Positions 56,538 to 64,000 of a stretch of DNA of 64,000 nucleotides are shown here, piece by piece. Made by a program: the position numbers and the translations under genes. Source of the DNA: Thalassoglobus polymorphus. Its GTDB lineage: Bacteria; Planctomycetota; Planctomycetia; Planctomycetales; Planctomycetaceae. The stretch is taken from positions 496,001 to 560,000 of the forward strand of contig NZ_CP036267.1 of NCBI RefSeq assembly GCF_007744255.1. The letters are read 5' to 3'. How positions within the stretch are numbered: position 1 is the stretch's first letter; each line of letters opens with the position of its first letter. The notes beneath the pieces were generated by a model. It was not told the DNA's origin. It did not search any database and saw only the letters and a list, made by a program, of their open reading frames with translations.

Positions 56538-58808
56538 ATGGGCTCTTTGTTGAGAGTTCTTCTGTTCTCGGGGGCTTTCCTCATTGGCAGCTTTCTGCTG
56601 ATTCAGGGGACAGCACTGGCTGCAAATGGAGAGACCGCAGTCGAAATTCAAAACGTGAAAATTGGGATTGATGGATATTTCCATGTCGGCCGCTGGGCAC
56701 CCATCGAGTTTGATGTTGTTTCCACGGCGACGACGGATCAGACACTCACGCCACAAATTCGTGTCGCTGACCCGGATGGTCATGGTGTGATTTCCCGGTT
56801 GAAAGAGTTCAAGAGCGGTGGGACCGTTCATGTTCAGGGGCTCTTTCGCTCCGGAAAACTGTACGCCCCGGTGACGATTGAAATTCTTGATGGCGAAAAG
56901 ATCATCGCTGAACTGGCAATTCGAGTGGATCGCAACGATGAGGTCCGGTGCCTGAAGCAAAACGCGCATCTGTGGCTTCTCGATGGCGAGCAGCCTGCCT
57001 TTCAAGCTGCAGCGGCGAATATGAAAGAGATCCAGTCGGGATCGATTCATGCTGCTCCGTTCGGCGAGTACGCAGCTGGAATCTTCGATCCTCGAGCCCT
57101 GGAGCCGGTCAACTTGATTGTGTTGAACGGAGATTCCACTCTCAGCGAATCATCGTCACTTGCGATTCGAGACTGGGTCTATCGTGGCGGTCGACTGGTG
57201 ATTTGTATCGGTGAGGATGGAGAGGAACTTCGCACTAGTCCCATCTCGTCCTGGTTGCCGGTCCTTCCGCAAGACGAAATTCAAATTCGGAATCTCAGCG
57301 GGTTCAATCAATGGGTTCCCGGAAGCAATCCGATGCGAATGCTTGATACGGTCCCTTGTGCCGTTTTTTCTTTAGATGAAGGTCAAACACTGGCTTCGGA
57401 TTTCGGAAACGCCTTGGCGATACGATCGGCCTGCGGGACAGGTTCAGTGACGATGTTGGGGGTCCGACTGGATCAACGACCGTTTGATAACTGGAGTTCC
57501 CGTGCCGAGATGGCAATGGTTCTGGCAGATTTCGAACCGAGTTGGACGGCCAGTGCAACGACGAAAACTTCTGGCATGAACGCAGGGTTAAGTCCGACTG
57601 GAATTTCTGATTTTCAAACCCAGTTGATTCAGGCTCTCGATCATTACGATGTCATCAAACGTCCCTCCTATTGGGTCGTCATCGCATGGAGCAGCGTCCT
57701 GATTCTGATTATTGGACCGTTGGATTATTTGATCGTTCATCGCATTATCAAACGCCCGCAACTCACTTGGATCACTCTCCCTGTCTGGTTGGGCTGTGTC
57801 ACGCTCTGGTCGTACAACTCTGCGTTTTTGATCAACAATACAGAACAACAGGCGCGGCAGATTGAGGTACTTGATGTCGACTTAACGACAAAAACTGCTC
57901 GGGGGCGATCCTGGATGAATTTCTACAGCACGCTCACTCGTCGCTATAAAATTGAAGCCGATGTCAAAACGGACTCGACCCTCTTTGAAGATCCTCAAGC
58001 TGCAGAGGCTCAAGCAGATTTTTTGAAAACCAGTTGGATCGAGCGTCCCGAGTCGAGCTACCGGGGTATGTATCGAACTGGAGGACTTGAGTCCCGAAAG
58101 GCGGCGTACCACCTTTCGTCGGATGATCGAGAGATCGAAGATTTGCCCGTTCGTGTCTGGTCAACAGGCTCCGCCGGGACAGAGTGGGAACTTGAAGTGG
58201 ACCCGTCTCGATTCGCGCAAACACGCTTGCACGACCCCGGTAGCGGACGGCTGACCGGTTCGTTCACTTACCATGGGTCTGAAGAACTGACCGGATGGTT
58301 TGTCGCCTATGGAAACTTCGCCTACTTCCCGCGAACGGAAGGTGGTGAATCTCATCAACCGCTGCGACCGGGGGATCTCTTCGAGCTGAAACATGCTCGA
58401 TCAAACATGCTCAAGGGCTTGCTCACCGGATTGACGCACTCCTCGATATTTCATAGCGACAATCGAAAACAGCAAACCTCACTCGTGAATCGAGAACTTT
58501 ATAATTCTCTCTCACGCGATCCTTTTCCGATTCTCAGGACGCTCTCGTTTCATGAGATGACTGGAGGACAGTCTTACACAAAGCTCACAAACGATTCGCT
58601 CGATTCGCTCGATCTTTCCGACTCGCTGAAACTCCATCGAGCTGTCCTGTTCGGAAGATTGAAAACTCCCGTCACAAAGTTTGCGCTGAACGATGACGAA
58701 CTCACTTACGAACAACAAGAATCAGTCATTCGCATTATTATGCCCGTGGAGTTCGAACTGGCAGATCTGAGTGCGCCGCCTGATCCAACGTTGCTGAAGG
58801 TAAATTAA
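56538..58808 (+). CDS. Membrane protein partner of the right ABC module
   Basis: 757 residues from the ATG at 56538, whose N-terminus MGSLLRVLLFSGAFLIGSF is a signal peptide; the frame stays open upstream to a TTG at 56394 with another hydrophobic stretch, so the start is uncertain. It holds an immunoglobulin-like beta domain (GYFHVGRWAPIEFDV), then a GATase-like part (IRDWVYRGGRLVICIGEDGEE), then two membrane helices near residue 390-440 (YWVVIAWSSVLILIIGPLDYL, ITLPVWLGCVTLW), and an extracytoplasmic C-terminal domain of 300 residues. It is paralogous to the protein at 54228. An ATPase gene follows 57 bases on. Confidence 0.8.
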   Translation: MGSLLRVLLFSGAFLIGSFLLIQGTALAANGETAVEIQNVKIGIDGYFHVGRWAPIEFDVVSTATTDQTLTPQIRVADPDGHGVISRLKEFKSGGTVHVQGLFRSGKLYAPVTIEILDGEKIIAELAIRVDRNDEVRCLKQNAHLWLLDGEQPAFQAAAANMKEIQSGSIHAAPFGEYAAGIFDPRALEPVNLIVLNGDSTLSESSSLAIRDWVYRGGRLVICIGEDGEELRTSPISSWLPVLPQDEIQIRNLSGFNQWVPGSNPMRMLDTVPCAVFSLDEGQTLASDFGNALAIRSACGTGSVTMLGVRLDQRPFDNWSSRAEMAMVLADFEPSWTASATTKTSGMNAGLSPTGISDFQTQLIQALDHYDVIKRPSYWVVIAWSSVLILIIGPLDYLIVHRIIKRPQLTWITLPVWLGCVTLWSYNSAFLINNTEQQARQIEVLDVDLTTKTARGRSWMNFYSTLTRRYKIEADVKTDSTLFEDPQAAEAQADFLKTSWIERPESSYRGMYRTGGLESRKAAYHLSSDDREIEDLPVRVWSTGSAGTEWELEVDPSRFAQTRLHDPGSGRLTGSFTYHGSEELTGWFVAYGNFAYFPRTEGGESHQPLRPGDLFELKHARSNMLKGLLTGLTHSSIFHSDNRKQQTSLVNRELYNSLSRDPFPILRTLSFHEMTGGQSYTKLTNDSLDSLDLSDSLKLHRAVLFGRLKTPVTKFALNDDELTYEQQESVIRIIMPVEFELADLSAPPDPTLLKVN

Positions 58809-58865
58809 TCCTTCACGCAGTCCATTCTCATCATGCTCCTCTCTGTTTGACAATACGGTGACCCT

Positions 58866-59792
58866 GTGATCGAAACGATCAAACTCACAAAACGATATGG
58901 CGACTTGATCGCTGCGAATGAAATCTCCATCAAGCTGGATCAGGGGGATGTGTTTGGATTTATCGGACCAAACGGTTCCGGTAAAACGACAACAATGCGG
59001 ATGATTGCAACGTTGCTGAATCCGGATTACGGAGAGTGCTACGTTTGCGGGAAATCGATCTATACGAACCCGGAAGAAATCCGCCGCCTCGTCGGGTACA
59101 TGCCCGACTTCTTTGGTGTCTACGACGACATGACGGTCATCGAGTACCTGGAGTTTTTCGCATCAACCTACCGTATCAACGGGCCGGATCGTCGCAAGGT
59201 TTGTGAAGAGAAGCTCGAATTGGTTGACATGTCCTTCAAGCGTGATGCGATGGTCAATCAGCTTTCGCGTGGTCAAACTCAACGTATTGGGCTTGCTCGA
59301 ACCTTGCTGCACGATCCACAGGTGTTGCTGCTCGATGAACCAGCATCCGGTCTGGATCCTCGTGCACGCATTGAGATTCGCAAGCTCTTGCGGCGACTGG
59401 GAGAGATGAACAAGACCATTATTGTCTCCAGCCACATCCTTCCCGAACTTGCCGATGTCTGTACTCGAGTGGGGATCATTGAAAAGGGCAACATGCTCGC
59501 TGATGATTACGTGGCAGATGTCATGAAGAAAGCTCGTGAAGCGATCTTGCTCGAAGTGAGAGTCACCGAGAATCAGGAAAAGGCTGCGTCGCTTCTTGAG
59601 CAGCAAGACGTTGTCCGAAACGTTTCAATGAGGAGTGATACGATCTACGTAACACTCAAGCCCGGCACTGAAGACTACAGCGAGCTTTCCACGGTCCTGT
59701 TTGAAAATGGATTTCGAATTATTCAATTCCGGGAAGAGGAAGTGAATCTCGAAACGGCGTTTATGGAATTGACCAAGGGGCTGCAACAATAA
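58866..59792 (+). CDS. ABC transporter ATP-binding protein, right module
   Basis: 308 residues from a GTG start. Walker A is GPNGSGKTTT, signature LSRGQTQR, Walker B and D-loop VLLLDEPASGLDPRARIE, switch histidine VSSHILPE. A DUF4162-like C-terminal domain follows (VTENQEKAASLLEQQDVVRN). It is paralogous to the ATPase of the left module and belongs to the same ABC-2 exporter type, but no permease gene follows: the next gene is mcsB. The module may therefore share the left permease or use one encoded elsewhere. Confidence 0.93.
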   Translation: MIETIKLTKRYGDLIAANEISIKLDQGDVFGFIGPNGSGKTTTMRMIATLLNPDYGECYVCGKSIYTNPEEIRRLVGYMPDFFGVYDDMTVIEYLEFFASTYRINGPDRRKVCEEKLELVDMSFKRDAMVNQLSRGQTQRIGLARTLLHDPQVLLLDEPASGLDPRARIEIRKLLRRLGEMNKTIIVSSHILPELADVCTRVGIIEKGNMLADDYVADVMKKAREAILLEVRVTENQEKAASLLEQQDVVRNVSMRSDTIYVTLKPGTEDYSELSTVLFENGFRIIQFREEEVNLETAFMELTKGLQQ

Positions 59793-60061
59793 GCCTTCGC
59801 AGTCAGTCAGGCTCGTTCCCATAGCGTTTTTCGAAATGTTGTTCGGGTTCAGCATCTTGGTCTGCAGGCGTGAATGTGATCTTCATACGCGTAATATGCA
59901 TCAATCAATCGCGATTCAATCACCTTTCATGAGTGAGAGATCTCAAACATTTCACGATCTGCGAACTTCGTGAGATTCTTCCGTTGCGGGAATGTTGCCT
60001 GCACTGGACAATAGGGGAAATTACATTATTGAGACGCGGTCGTGTCAGGAGAACATAAACT

Positions 60062-61123
60062 GTGGATTTAGACGATTTGAAAGGAACAAGCGGAGAATGG
60101 CTTCGAGGGACTGGTCCAGAGTCAGACATTGTCATCTCAAGCAGAATTCGCCTGGCCCGAAATGTCGCTGACTTTCCGTTTCCGACAAGGACGGAAGAGG
60201 CAACTCAGCGAGAAATTGAGCATCTTCTGAAAGATCATATCGAGCGTCTCGATTCTGGTCCGGGGCTCTCTTACATCAATATCGAAGATGCGAGCCCGCT
60301 GGATCGAACGTTTCTCGTCGAGCGTCAACTCGTCAGCCGCGAGCATTCAGAAGGAACAGGAGCCCGAGGAGCTTGTATCTCACCGAAAGAGACAGTCAGT
60401 CTGATGATCAATGAAGAGGATCATCTCCGCATGCAAGTCCTGCGTAGTGGGTACGCTCTCGATCATGCTTGGAGTGAACTCAACGAACTTGATGATCGTC
60501 TCGAAGAGCGGGTCTCGTTCGCTTTCAGCGACGAATTCGGCTACCTCACCGCTTGTCCAACAAATGTCGGAACAGGCATGCGAGTGAGCGTCATGTTGCA
60601 TTTGCCTGCCTTGGTGTTGACCAAAGAGATTCAAAAAGTCTTTCAGGCGATGCACAAGATGAACCTGGCTGTGCGTGGTTTGTATGGTGAAGGCTCGCAA
60701 GCGCTGGGAGACTTTTATCAAATCTCGAATCAGGTCACACTGGGCCGCTCCGAGGAACAGATTATCCAGAATGTGAAACGGGTCATCCCGGATATTCTGG
60801 CCTATGAACGACGTGCTCGAATCGCATTGGTCAATGCCGATCGTCAGCGATTGCATGATCAGGTCGCCCGCGCCTATGGCGTTCTCAGTAGTGCTCGACA
60901 AATCTCTTCTGAGGAAACAATGGAAAAGCTTTCCAGCTTGCGAATGGGGATCACCTTGGGGCTTCTGGACAACTTGGAAATGTCGACTGTCAACGAGTTG
61001 TTCATGCACATTCAACCAGCTCATCTGCAAAAGAATCGAGGGGAACTCCTGGAATCTTCCGAGCGGAATGTTGTGCGAGCAGCTTACTTGCGGTCACGCT
61101 TGGCTGATCCTCCACAAAATTGA
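60062..61123 (+). CDS. mcsB: Protein-arginine kinase McsB
   Basis: ATP:guanido phosphotransferase that phosphorylates arginine in proteins and so marks them for ClpCP. The 353 residues align with Bacillus McsB throughout: SDIVISSRIRLARNV (nucleotide-binding arginines), INEEDHLRMQ (catalytic glutamates 118-119), LTACPTNVGTGMR with catalytic C165 (C167 in Bacillus), RGLYGEGSQALGDFYQISNQ and LGRSEEQII. The C-terminal receptor motif RDxxRA of Bacillus (337-342) reads RNVVRA here, at 335-340. The start is GTG at 60062. No mcsA or ctsR is adjacent, unlike the Bacillus operon. ClpC at 746 keeps both phospho-arginine-binding glutamates. Confidence 0.93.
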   Translation: MDLDDLKGTSGEWLRGTGPESDIVISSRIRLARNVADFPFPTRTEEATQREIEHLLKDHIERLDSGPGLSYINIEDASPLDRTFLVERQLVSREHSEGTGARGACISPKETVSLMINEEDHLRMQVLRSGYALDHAWSELNELDDRLEERVSFAFSDEFGYLTACPTNVGTGMRVSVMLHLPALVLTKEIQKVFQAMHKMNLAVRGLYGEGSQALGDFYQISNQVTLGRSEEQIIQNVKRVIPDILAYERRARIALVNADRQRLHDQVARAYGVLSSARQISSEETMEKLSSLRMGITLGLLDNLEMSTVNELFMHIQPAHLQKNRGELLESSERNVVRAAYLRSRLADPPQN

Positions 61124-61244
61124 CATCCCTGCTGACTTTGAGAACTTTGCATCTTCGTCGTACTCCTCGGTGAGCGATTGCATATAATTTCGTCGAGTGT
61201 TGATCGAAGAAGCCGTTCTTTCTTTAGACAGAAGTTATTTCGTC

Positions 61245-62513
61245 ATGAATACCCTTGGACACGCAGCAACCACTAATAATCTGGATGAGATTCTAACCCG
61301 CCTCAAGGAGGGGGGAATGGTGATTGTTGTCGATGCGCAAGAGAGAGAGAACGAAGGGGACCTTCTGTGTGCGGCAGAGTTTATGACACCCGAAAAAGTC
61401 GACTTCATGATGCGACGAGCTGCGGGGGTTCTTTGTGCTCCACTTACCCAAGAGGTCGCAGAACGCTTACATCTCTCCCCCATCGTCGATCGAGACGCCA
61501 ACACCTCAGCTCACCAAACTCCCTTTTTGATGCTGGTCGATCATCGCGATGCAGGAACCGGCGTCAGTGCCGAGAATCGCTCTCGGACGCTCAAAGCCTT
61601 GGCTGATCCCGAATCGAAAAAGAACGACTTCGTTAAACCGGGACATGTGAGCCCATTGCTGGCTCGCGAAGGAGGAGTCTTGCGTCGTGCAGGACATACC
61701 GAGGCAGCGATCGATCTCCTTAAACTCGCCGGTCTGACGCCTGTCGGCTGCATTATCGAAATTTGCAGCCAGCGTGGGTACGGAATGGCTGAACTCGACG
61801 AGCTCGAAGAACTCTCGGCTGAGCACGACATTCCGATCATTACGATTGCTGACATCATTCAGCATCGACGGATTCGCGAAAATCTGGTGACCCGAGAAGT
61901 TGAAGTCAACATTCCGACAGAAGAGTACGGCACTCCGAAGTTCATTGCTTACAAAGTCGAGCACGAAGATCAGGAACCGATAGCAATTGTCTGGGGGGAT
62001 TTAGCTTCGTCTCCCGCTCCGTTGGTCCGCATGCATTCCTCATGTTTCACGGGAGACATTCTCGGATCATTGCGTTGTGATTGCGGTGACCAACTACATA
62101 TCGCGATGCAAATGATTGTCAACGAGGGTTGTGGAGCGGTGGTTTATCTTCCTCAGGAAGGACGCGGAATCGGACTGACGGCAAAGCTGAAAGCGTACGA
62201 ACTTCAAGATCAGGGGCTTGACACGGTCGAGGCGAATCACAAATTGGGCTTCAAATCAGACCTGCGCGATTACATGGTCGGCTTGCAAATTCTCAAAGAT
62301 TTGGGTCTACGGGAAATCCGCATCCTGACGAACAACCCCAAAAAAACAGAAGCCTTCGAAAACTGGGTCGACCTGAAAGTTGTCGAGCAGGTTCCACTGG
62401 TTGCTCCTCCTGAAGAGCAACGAGCCAAATACTTGGAAGCCAAACGAGAAAAAATGGGCCACCTACTCCCACCGTTGAGTTCCATTAAGGCGAAGTCTGA
62501 AGCTAAAGAGTAA
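61245..62513 (+). CDS. ribBA: Bifunctional 3,4-dihydroxy-2-butanone 4-phosphate synthase / GTP cyclohydrolase II
   Basis: Supplies both starting branches of riboflavin synthesis. Residues about 10-205 are RibB with DAQERENEGDLL and RAGHTEAAIDL. Residues about 215-420 are RibA with the zinc cysteines in HSSCFTGDILGSLRCDCGDQL, PQEGRGIGL with the active-site region, and LGFKSDLRDYMVGLQILKDLG, ITNNPKK. The ATG at 61245 is preferred over a TTG at 61197. An FMN riboswitch was not seen upstream. It is 121 bases after mcsB and there is no link in pathway. Confidence 0.96.
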   Translation: MNTLGHAATTNNLDEILTRLKEGGMVIVVDAQERENEGDLLCAAEFMTPEKVDFMMRRAAGVLCAPLTQEVAERLHLSPIVDRDANTSAHQTPFLMLVDHRDAGTGVSAENRSRTLKALADPESKKNDFVKPGHVSPLLAREGGVLRRAGHTEAAIDLLKLAGLTPVGCIIEICSQRGYGMAELDELEELSAEHDIPIITIADIIQHRRIRENLVTREVEVNIPTEEYGTPKFIAYKVEHEDQEPIAIVWGDLASSPAPLVRMHSSCFTGDILGSLRCDCGDQLHIAMQMIVNEGCGAVVYLPQEGRGIGLTAKLKAYELQDQGLDTVEANHKLGFKSDLRDYMVGLQILKDLGLREIRILTNNPKKTEAFENWVDLKVVEQVPLVAPPEEQRAKYLEAKREKMGHLLPPLSSIKAKSEAKE

Positions 62514-62924
62514 CTCAAAAGTAGCAGGCCTGTACGACAGATTATTTCACGTCGCCACAAGCCGGCCACCAATCCCTTCGCTGATACCGTGCGTGAGATG
62601 CCATGTGCTGCAATAGGATGTAATCCTGGGTGGTTCAAGGACATTCTTGTGGCGATGGATGATTCGAAATTGCATCATTCGGGGTTTGGTGTTTGTTTTT
62701 TCAGGTGATCCGCCCGGGATGGTTAAAAGCCGTAGCGATATGGCTTTCGGGAGAAATTTGGAGCCCTGCAGGAAGGCGTTTTTTGTTAACACCGATTGCC
62801 TGTCATGATAATATTCTGTGAATTTGACTGGATTCGTCTTGTTGAAAAAATGTGCAGTGCCGATAATATGTATCGAGGGTTTCATCTCTAAAACCCTTTT
62901 TGGCGGAAACTTGTTTCACAGCGT
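62514..62924. other. Intergenic region upstream of the small secreted protein
   Basis: No supported gene in this stretch. Small hairpins occur (GGAT-GTA-ATCC near 62613; AAAGCC/GGCTTT near 62725-62746). A good promoter TTGAAA-N16-TAATAT lies at 62842-62869. Confidence 0.5.
62842..62869 (+). promoter_or_regulatory. Candidate sigma70-type promoter
   Basis: TTGAAA (62842-62847) and TAATAT (62864-62869) with a 16-base spacer. It lies about 55 bases before the small secreted protein gene and could also drive the carbonic anhydrase gene. Confidence 0.5.
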
Positions 62925-63251
62925 ATGATGGCACCATTCTTTAAACATTGGCTGCACTGCTTAGCTCTACTGCTGTTATTGGCGGGTGGGCTTCCTGCGA
63001 ACGCGCTTCTTGCCAGCCTTTCTCAACTCCCGGTTCGAACCGGTGGAACGACTGAGGAAGAGACTCGACATGTTGAAACTGCCGAGCATATTGTTCGTCG
63101 AGTTGAAACGCGTCGCCAAAACCGCTTTGCCGGGAGGATCGAGTCTGATCCCTGTTTGAGGAACACACGGTACTCCGCAAAGCAGACGCAAATTCAATAT
63201 TTCCGAGGCCACCGTCTGGCCAATGGTCTTTGCGCACCAATGCTGACTTAG
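62925..63251 (+). CDS. Small secreted protein, hypothetical
   Basis: 108 residues. The N-terminus (PFFKHWLHCLALLLLLAGGL, with cleavage near ANA) is a signal peptide or membrane anchor; the rest is polar and rich in charged residues and has two cysteines (DPC, GLC). Two ATG codons (62925, 62928) compete. A promoter-like pair lies just upstream and the carbonic anhydrase gene starts 100 bases after it on the same strand. No family was recognised, and the frame could still be chance. Confidence 0.5.
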   Translation: MMAPFFKHWLHCLALLLLLAGGLPANALLASLSQLPVRTGGTTEEETRHVETAEHIVRRVETRRQNRFAGRIESDPCLRNTRYSAKQTQIQYFRGHRLANGLCAPMLT

Positions 63252-63350
63252 CATCAATTCCGTCGCCAGCGTCAACGTTTCACGTTGCGCAATCGAACTC
63301 TATGGAATTGTTTACTCAACACATGCTAAGTCTTAGACTCAAGGTGCGTT

Positions 63351-64000
63351 ATGCAAAAATTAATGACGGGAATCCACCAGTTTCAGGACAACATCTTCTG
63401 TAATCAAGAAGAGTTGTTCACTCGCTTGTCACGTGGTCAACAGCCGCTTGCTCTCTTCATCACCTGCTCAGATTCAAGAATTTGTCCGAATCTTCTTACT
63501 CAAACCGAACCGGGCGAACTCTTTATCTTACGTACGGCTGGAAACGTTGTTCCTCCGTATGGTGCAGTTCGAGGAGGAGAGGCGGCGACGATTGAATATG
63601 CTGTTTCTGTTCTCAAGGTTCGAGACATTGTCGTCTGTGGACACTCACATTGTGGGGTGATGCAGGCGTTGCTGAATCCAGAAGGGAAGGGGAAACTTCC
63701 AGCTGTGGATGAGCTTCTCATGCATGTGGAGTCGACGAAGCGGATCCTCGAAGAGAATTACGCTTCGGTCGAAGATCCTCAGAAACGATTGACTCTTGCT
63801 ATCGAAGAGAATGTTCTTGTTCAGTTGGAGAATTTAAGAACTCATCCTTCTGTAGTTGCGGCTCTTTCCAGGAAAGAACTGAACCTGCATGGTTGGGTTT
63901 ATAAATTCGAAACTGGGAAGGTTTTTGGGTTCTCGCATAGCACCGGTCAGTTTGTGACAGTCGACCAGGCTGAAGGTCGGTCTCCACAAGAGCATCGTCA
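63351..64000 (+). CDS. Beta-carbonic anhydrase (partial, cut by the window end)
   Basis: Zinc enzyme that interconverts CO2 and bicarbonate. The frame is open to the window edge (216 full codons), so the C-terminus is missing. Zinc ligand C39 and its dyad are in FITCSDSRI; the second pair of ligands is in [25 protein letters not shown] and [13 protein letters not shown] are standard beta-class motifs. AAGGTG precedes the ATG at 63351; an ATG at 63363 is the alternative. Related genes may be linked to a SulP transporter, which cannot be checked here. Confidence 0.93.
   Translation, partial: MQKLMTGIHQFQDNIFCNQEELFTRLSRGQQPLALFITCSDSRICPNLLTQTEPGELFILRTAGNVVPPYGAVRGGEAATIEYAVSVLKVRDIVVCGHSHCGVMQALLNPEGKGKLPAVDELLMHVESTKRILEENYASVEDPQKRLTLAIEENVLVQLENLRTHPSVVAALSRKELNLHGWVYKFETGKVFGFSHSTGQFVTVDQAEGRSPQEHR

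Noticed and set aside
61124-61244. FMN riboswitch before ribBA
   Set aside because: The gap is only 121 bases and contains none of the conserved FMN-aptamer segments.
63030-63055. tRNA T-loop-like GGTTCGAACC
   Set aside because: No acceptor, D or anticodon stem can be drawn around it; it lies inside a reading frame.

Overview
The window reads as chromosomal DNA from a planctomycete (Planctomycetota). The reasons are the gene content and style: a large VWA/glutamine-amidotransferase-like membrane protein coupled to a small secreted protease-like gene, TadE/TadG-type proteins with VWA domains, a PurS-PurL fusion, an LplT-Aas type fusion, DNA topoisomerase I with a lysine/alanine tail, McsB without a neighbouring McsA, sucrose-phosphate synthase next to amylosucrase, and many genes standing alone rather than in long operons. 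This assignment is inference from gene content; no rRNA or tRNA gene was found to support it.

Layout. 1-285: 3' end of a LexA-type repressor. 0.7-3.4 kb: clpC with a structured leader and a strong terminator. 3.8-6.8 kb: threonine synthase, a small membrane protein and a rhomboid protease. 7-8.4 kb (minus): LutB-like iron-sulfur protein. 8.7-12 kb: Na/phosphate symporter with a PhoU-like tail, then a CCA-adding-type nucleotidyltransferase. 12.1-15.6 kb: VWA/GATase-like membrane protein overlapping a predicted caspase/legumain-like secreted protease. 15.8-19.5 kb: an M16 peptidase fused to an FKBP domain, followed by a separate FKBP protein. 19.9-26.7 kb (minus): ExeA-like ATPase, MobA-like nucleotidyltransferase, a three-domain MFS/acyltransferase/acyl-ligase protein and a glycosyltransferase. 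27-28 kb: RfbB-like dehydratase. 28-33 kb (minus): a Tad-like set (TadE-like, TadG-like, an unknown secreted protein, a VWA TadG-like protein). 33.5-38 kb: PurSL and an enolase-superfamily protein. 38.1-43.5 kb: sucrose module (sucrose-phosphatase-like HAD protein; sucrose-phosphate synthase with its own HAD domain; amylosucrase). 43.7-46.7 kb (minus): SurA/PpiD-like membrane-anchored protein with a very long charged linker. 47.2-50.7 kb: topA and a YqgE/AlgH-family gene. 50.8-59.8 kb: uppS and two ABC modules arranged back to back around a divergent intergenic region. 60-62.5 kb: mcsB and ribBA. 62.9-64 kb: a small secreted protein and a beta-carbonic anhydrase cut by the window end.

How genes fit together. 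ClpC keeps both glutamates that read phospho-arginine in Bacillus ClpC, and McsB, the protein-arginine kinase, is in the same window 57 kb away, so a phospho-arginine degradation route is plausible here. Sucrose-phosphate synthase and amylosucrase overlap by 17 bases and are likely translated together, which links sucrose synthesis to glucan formation. Envelope functions are prominent: UppS, two ABC-2 type modules, a PpiD-like foldase anchor, FKBP isomerases, Tad-like proteins and an Aas-type phospholipid repair protein.

Beyond genes, the intergenic regions carry dispersed repeats. A 98-bp element occurs twice in opposite orientation (6779-6876 and 19695-19792), both between convergent genes, and shorter related motifs occur elsewhere. 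No IS element, prophage, CRISPR array, tRNA or rRNA gene was seen.
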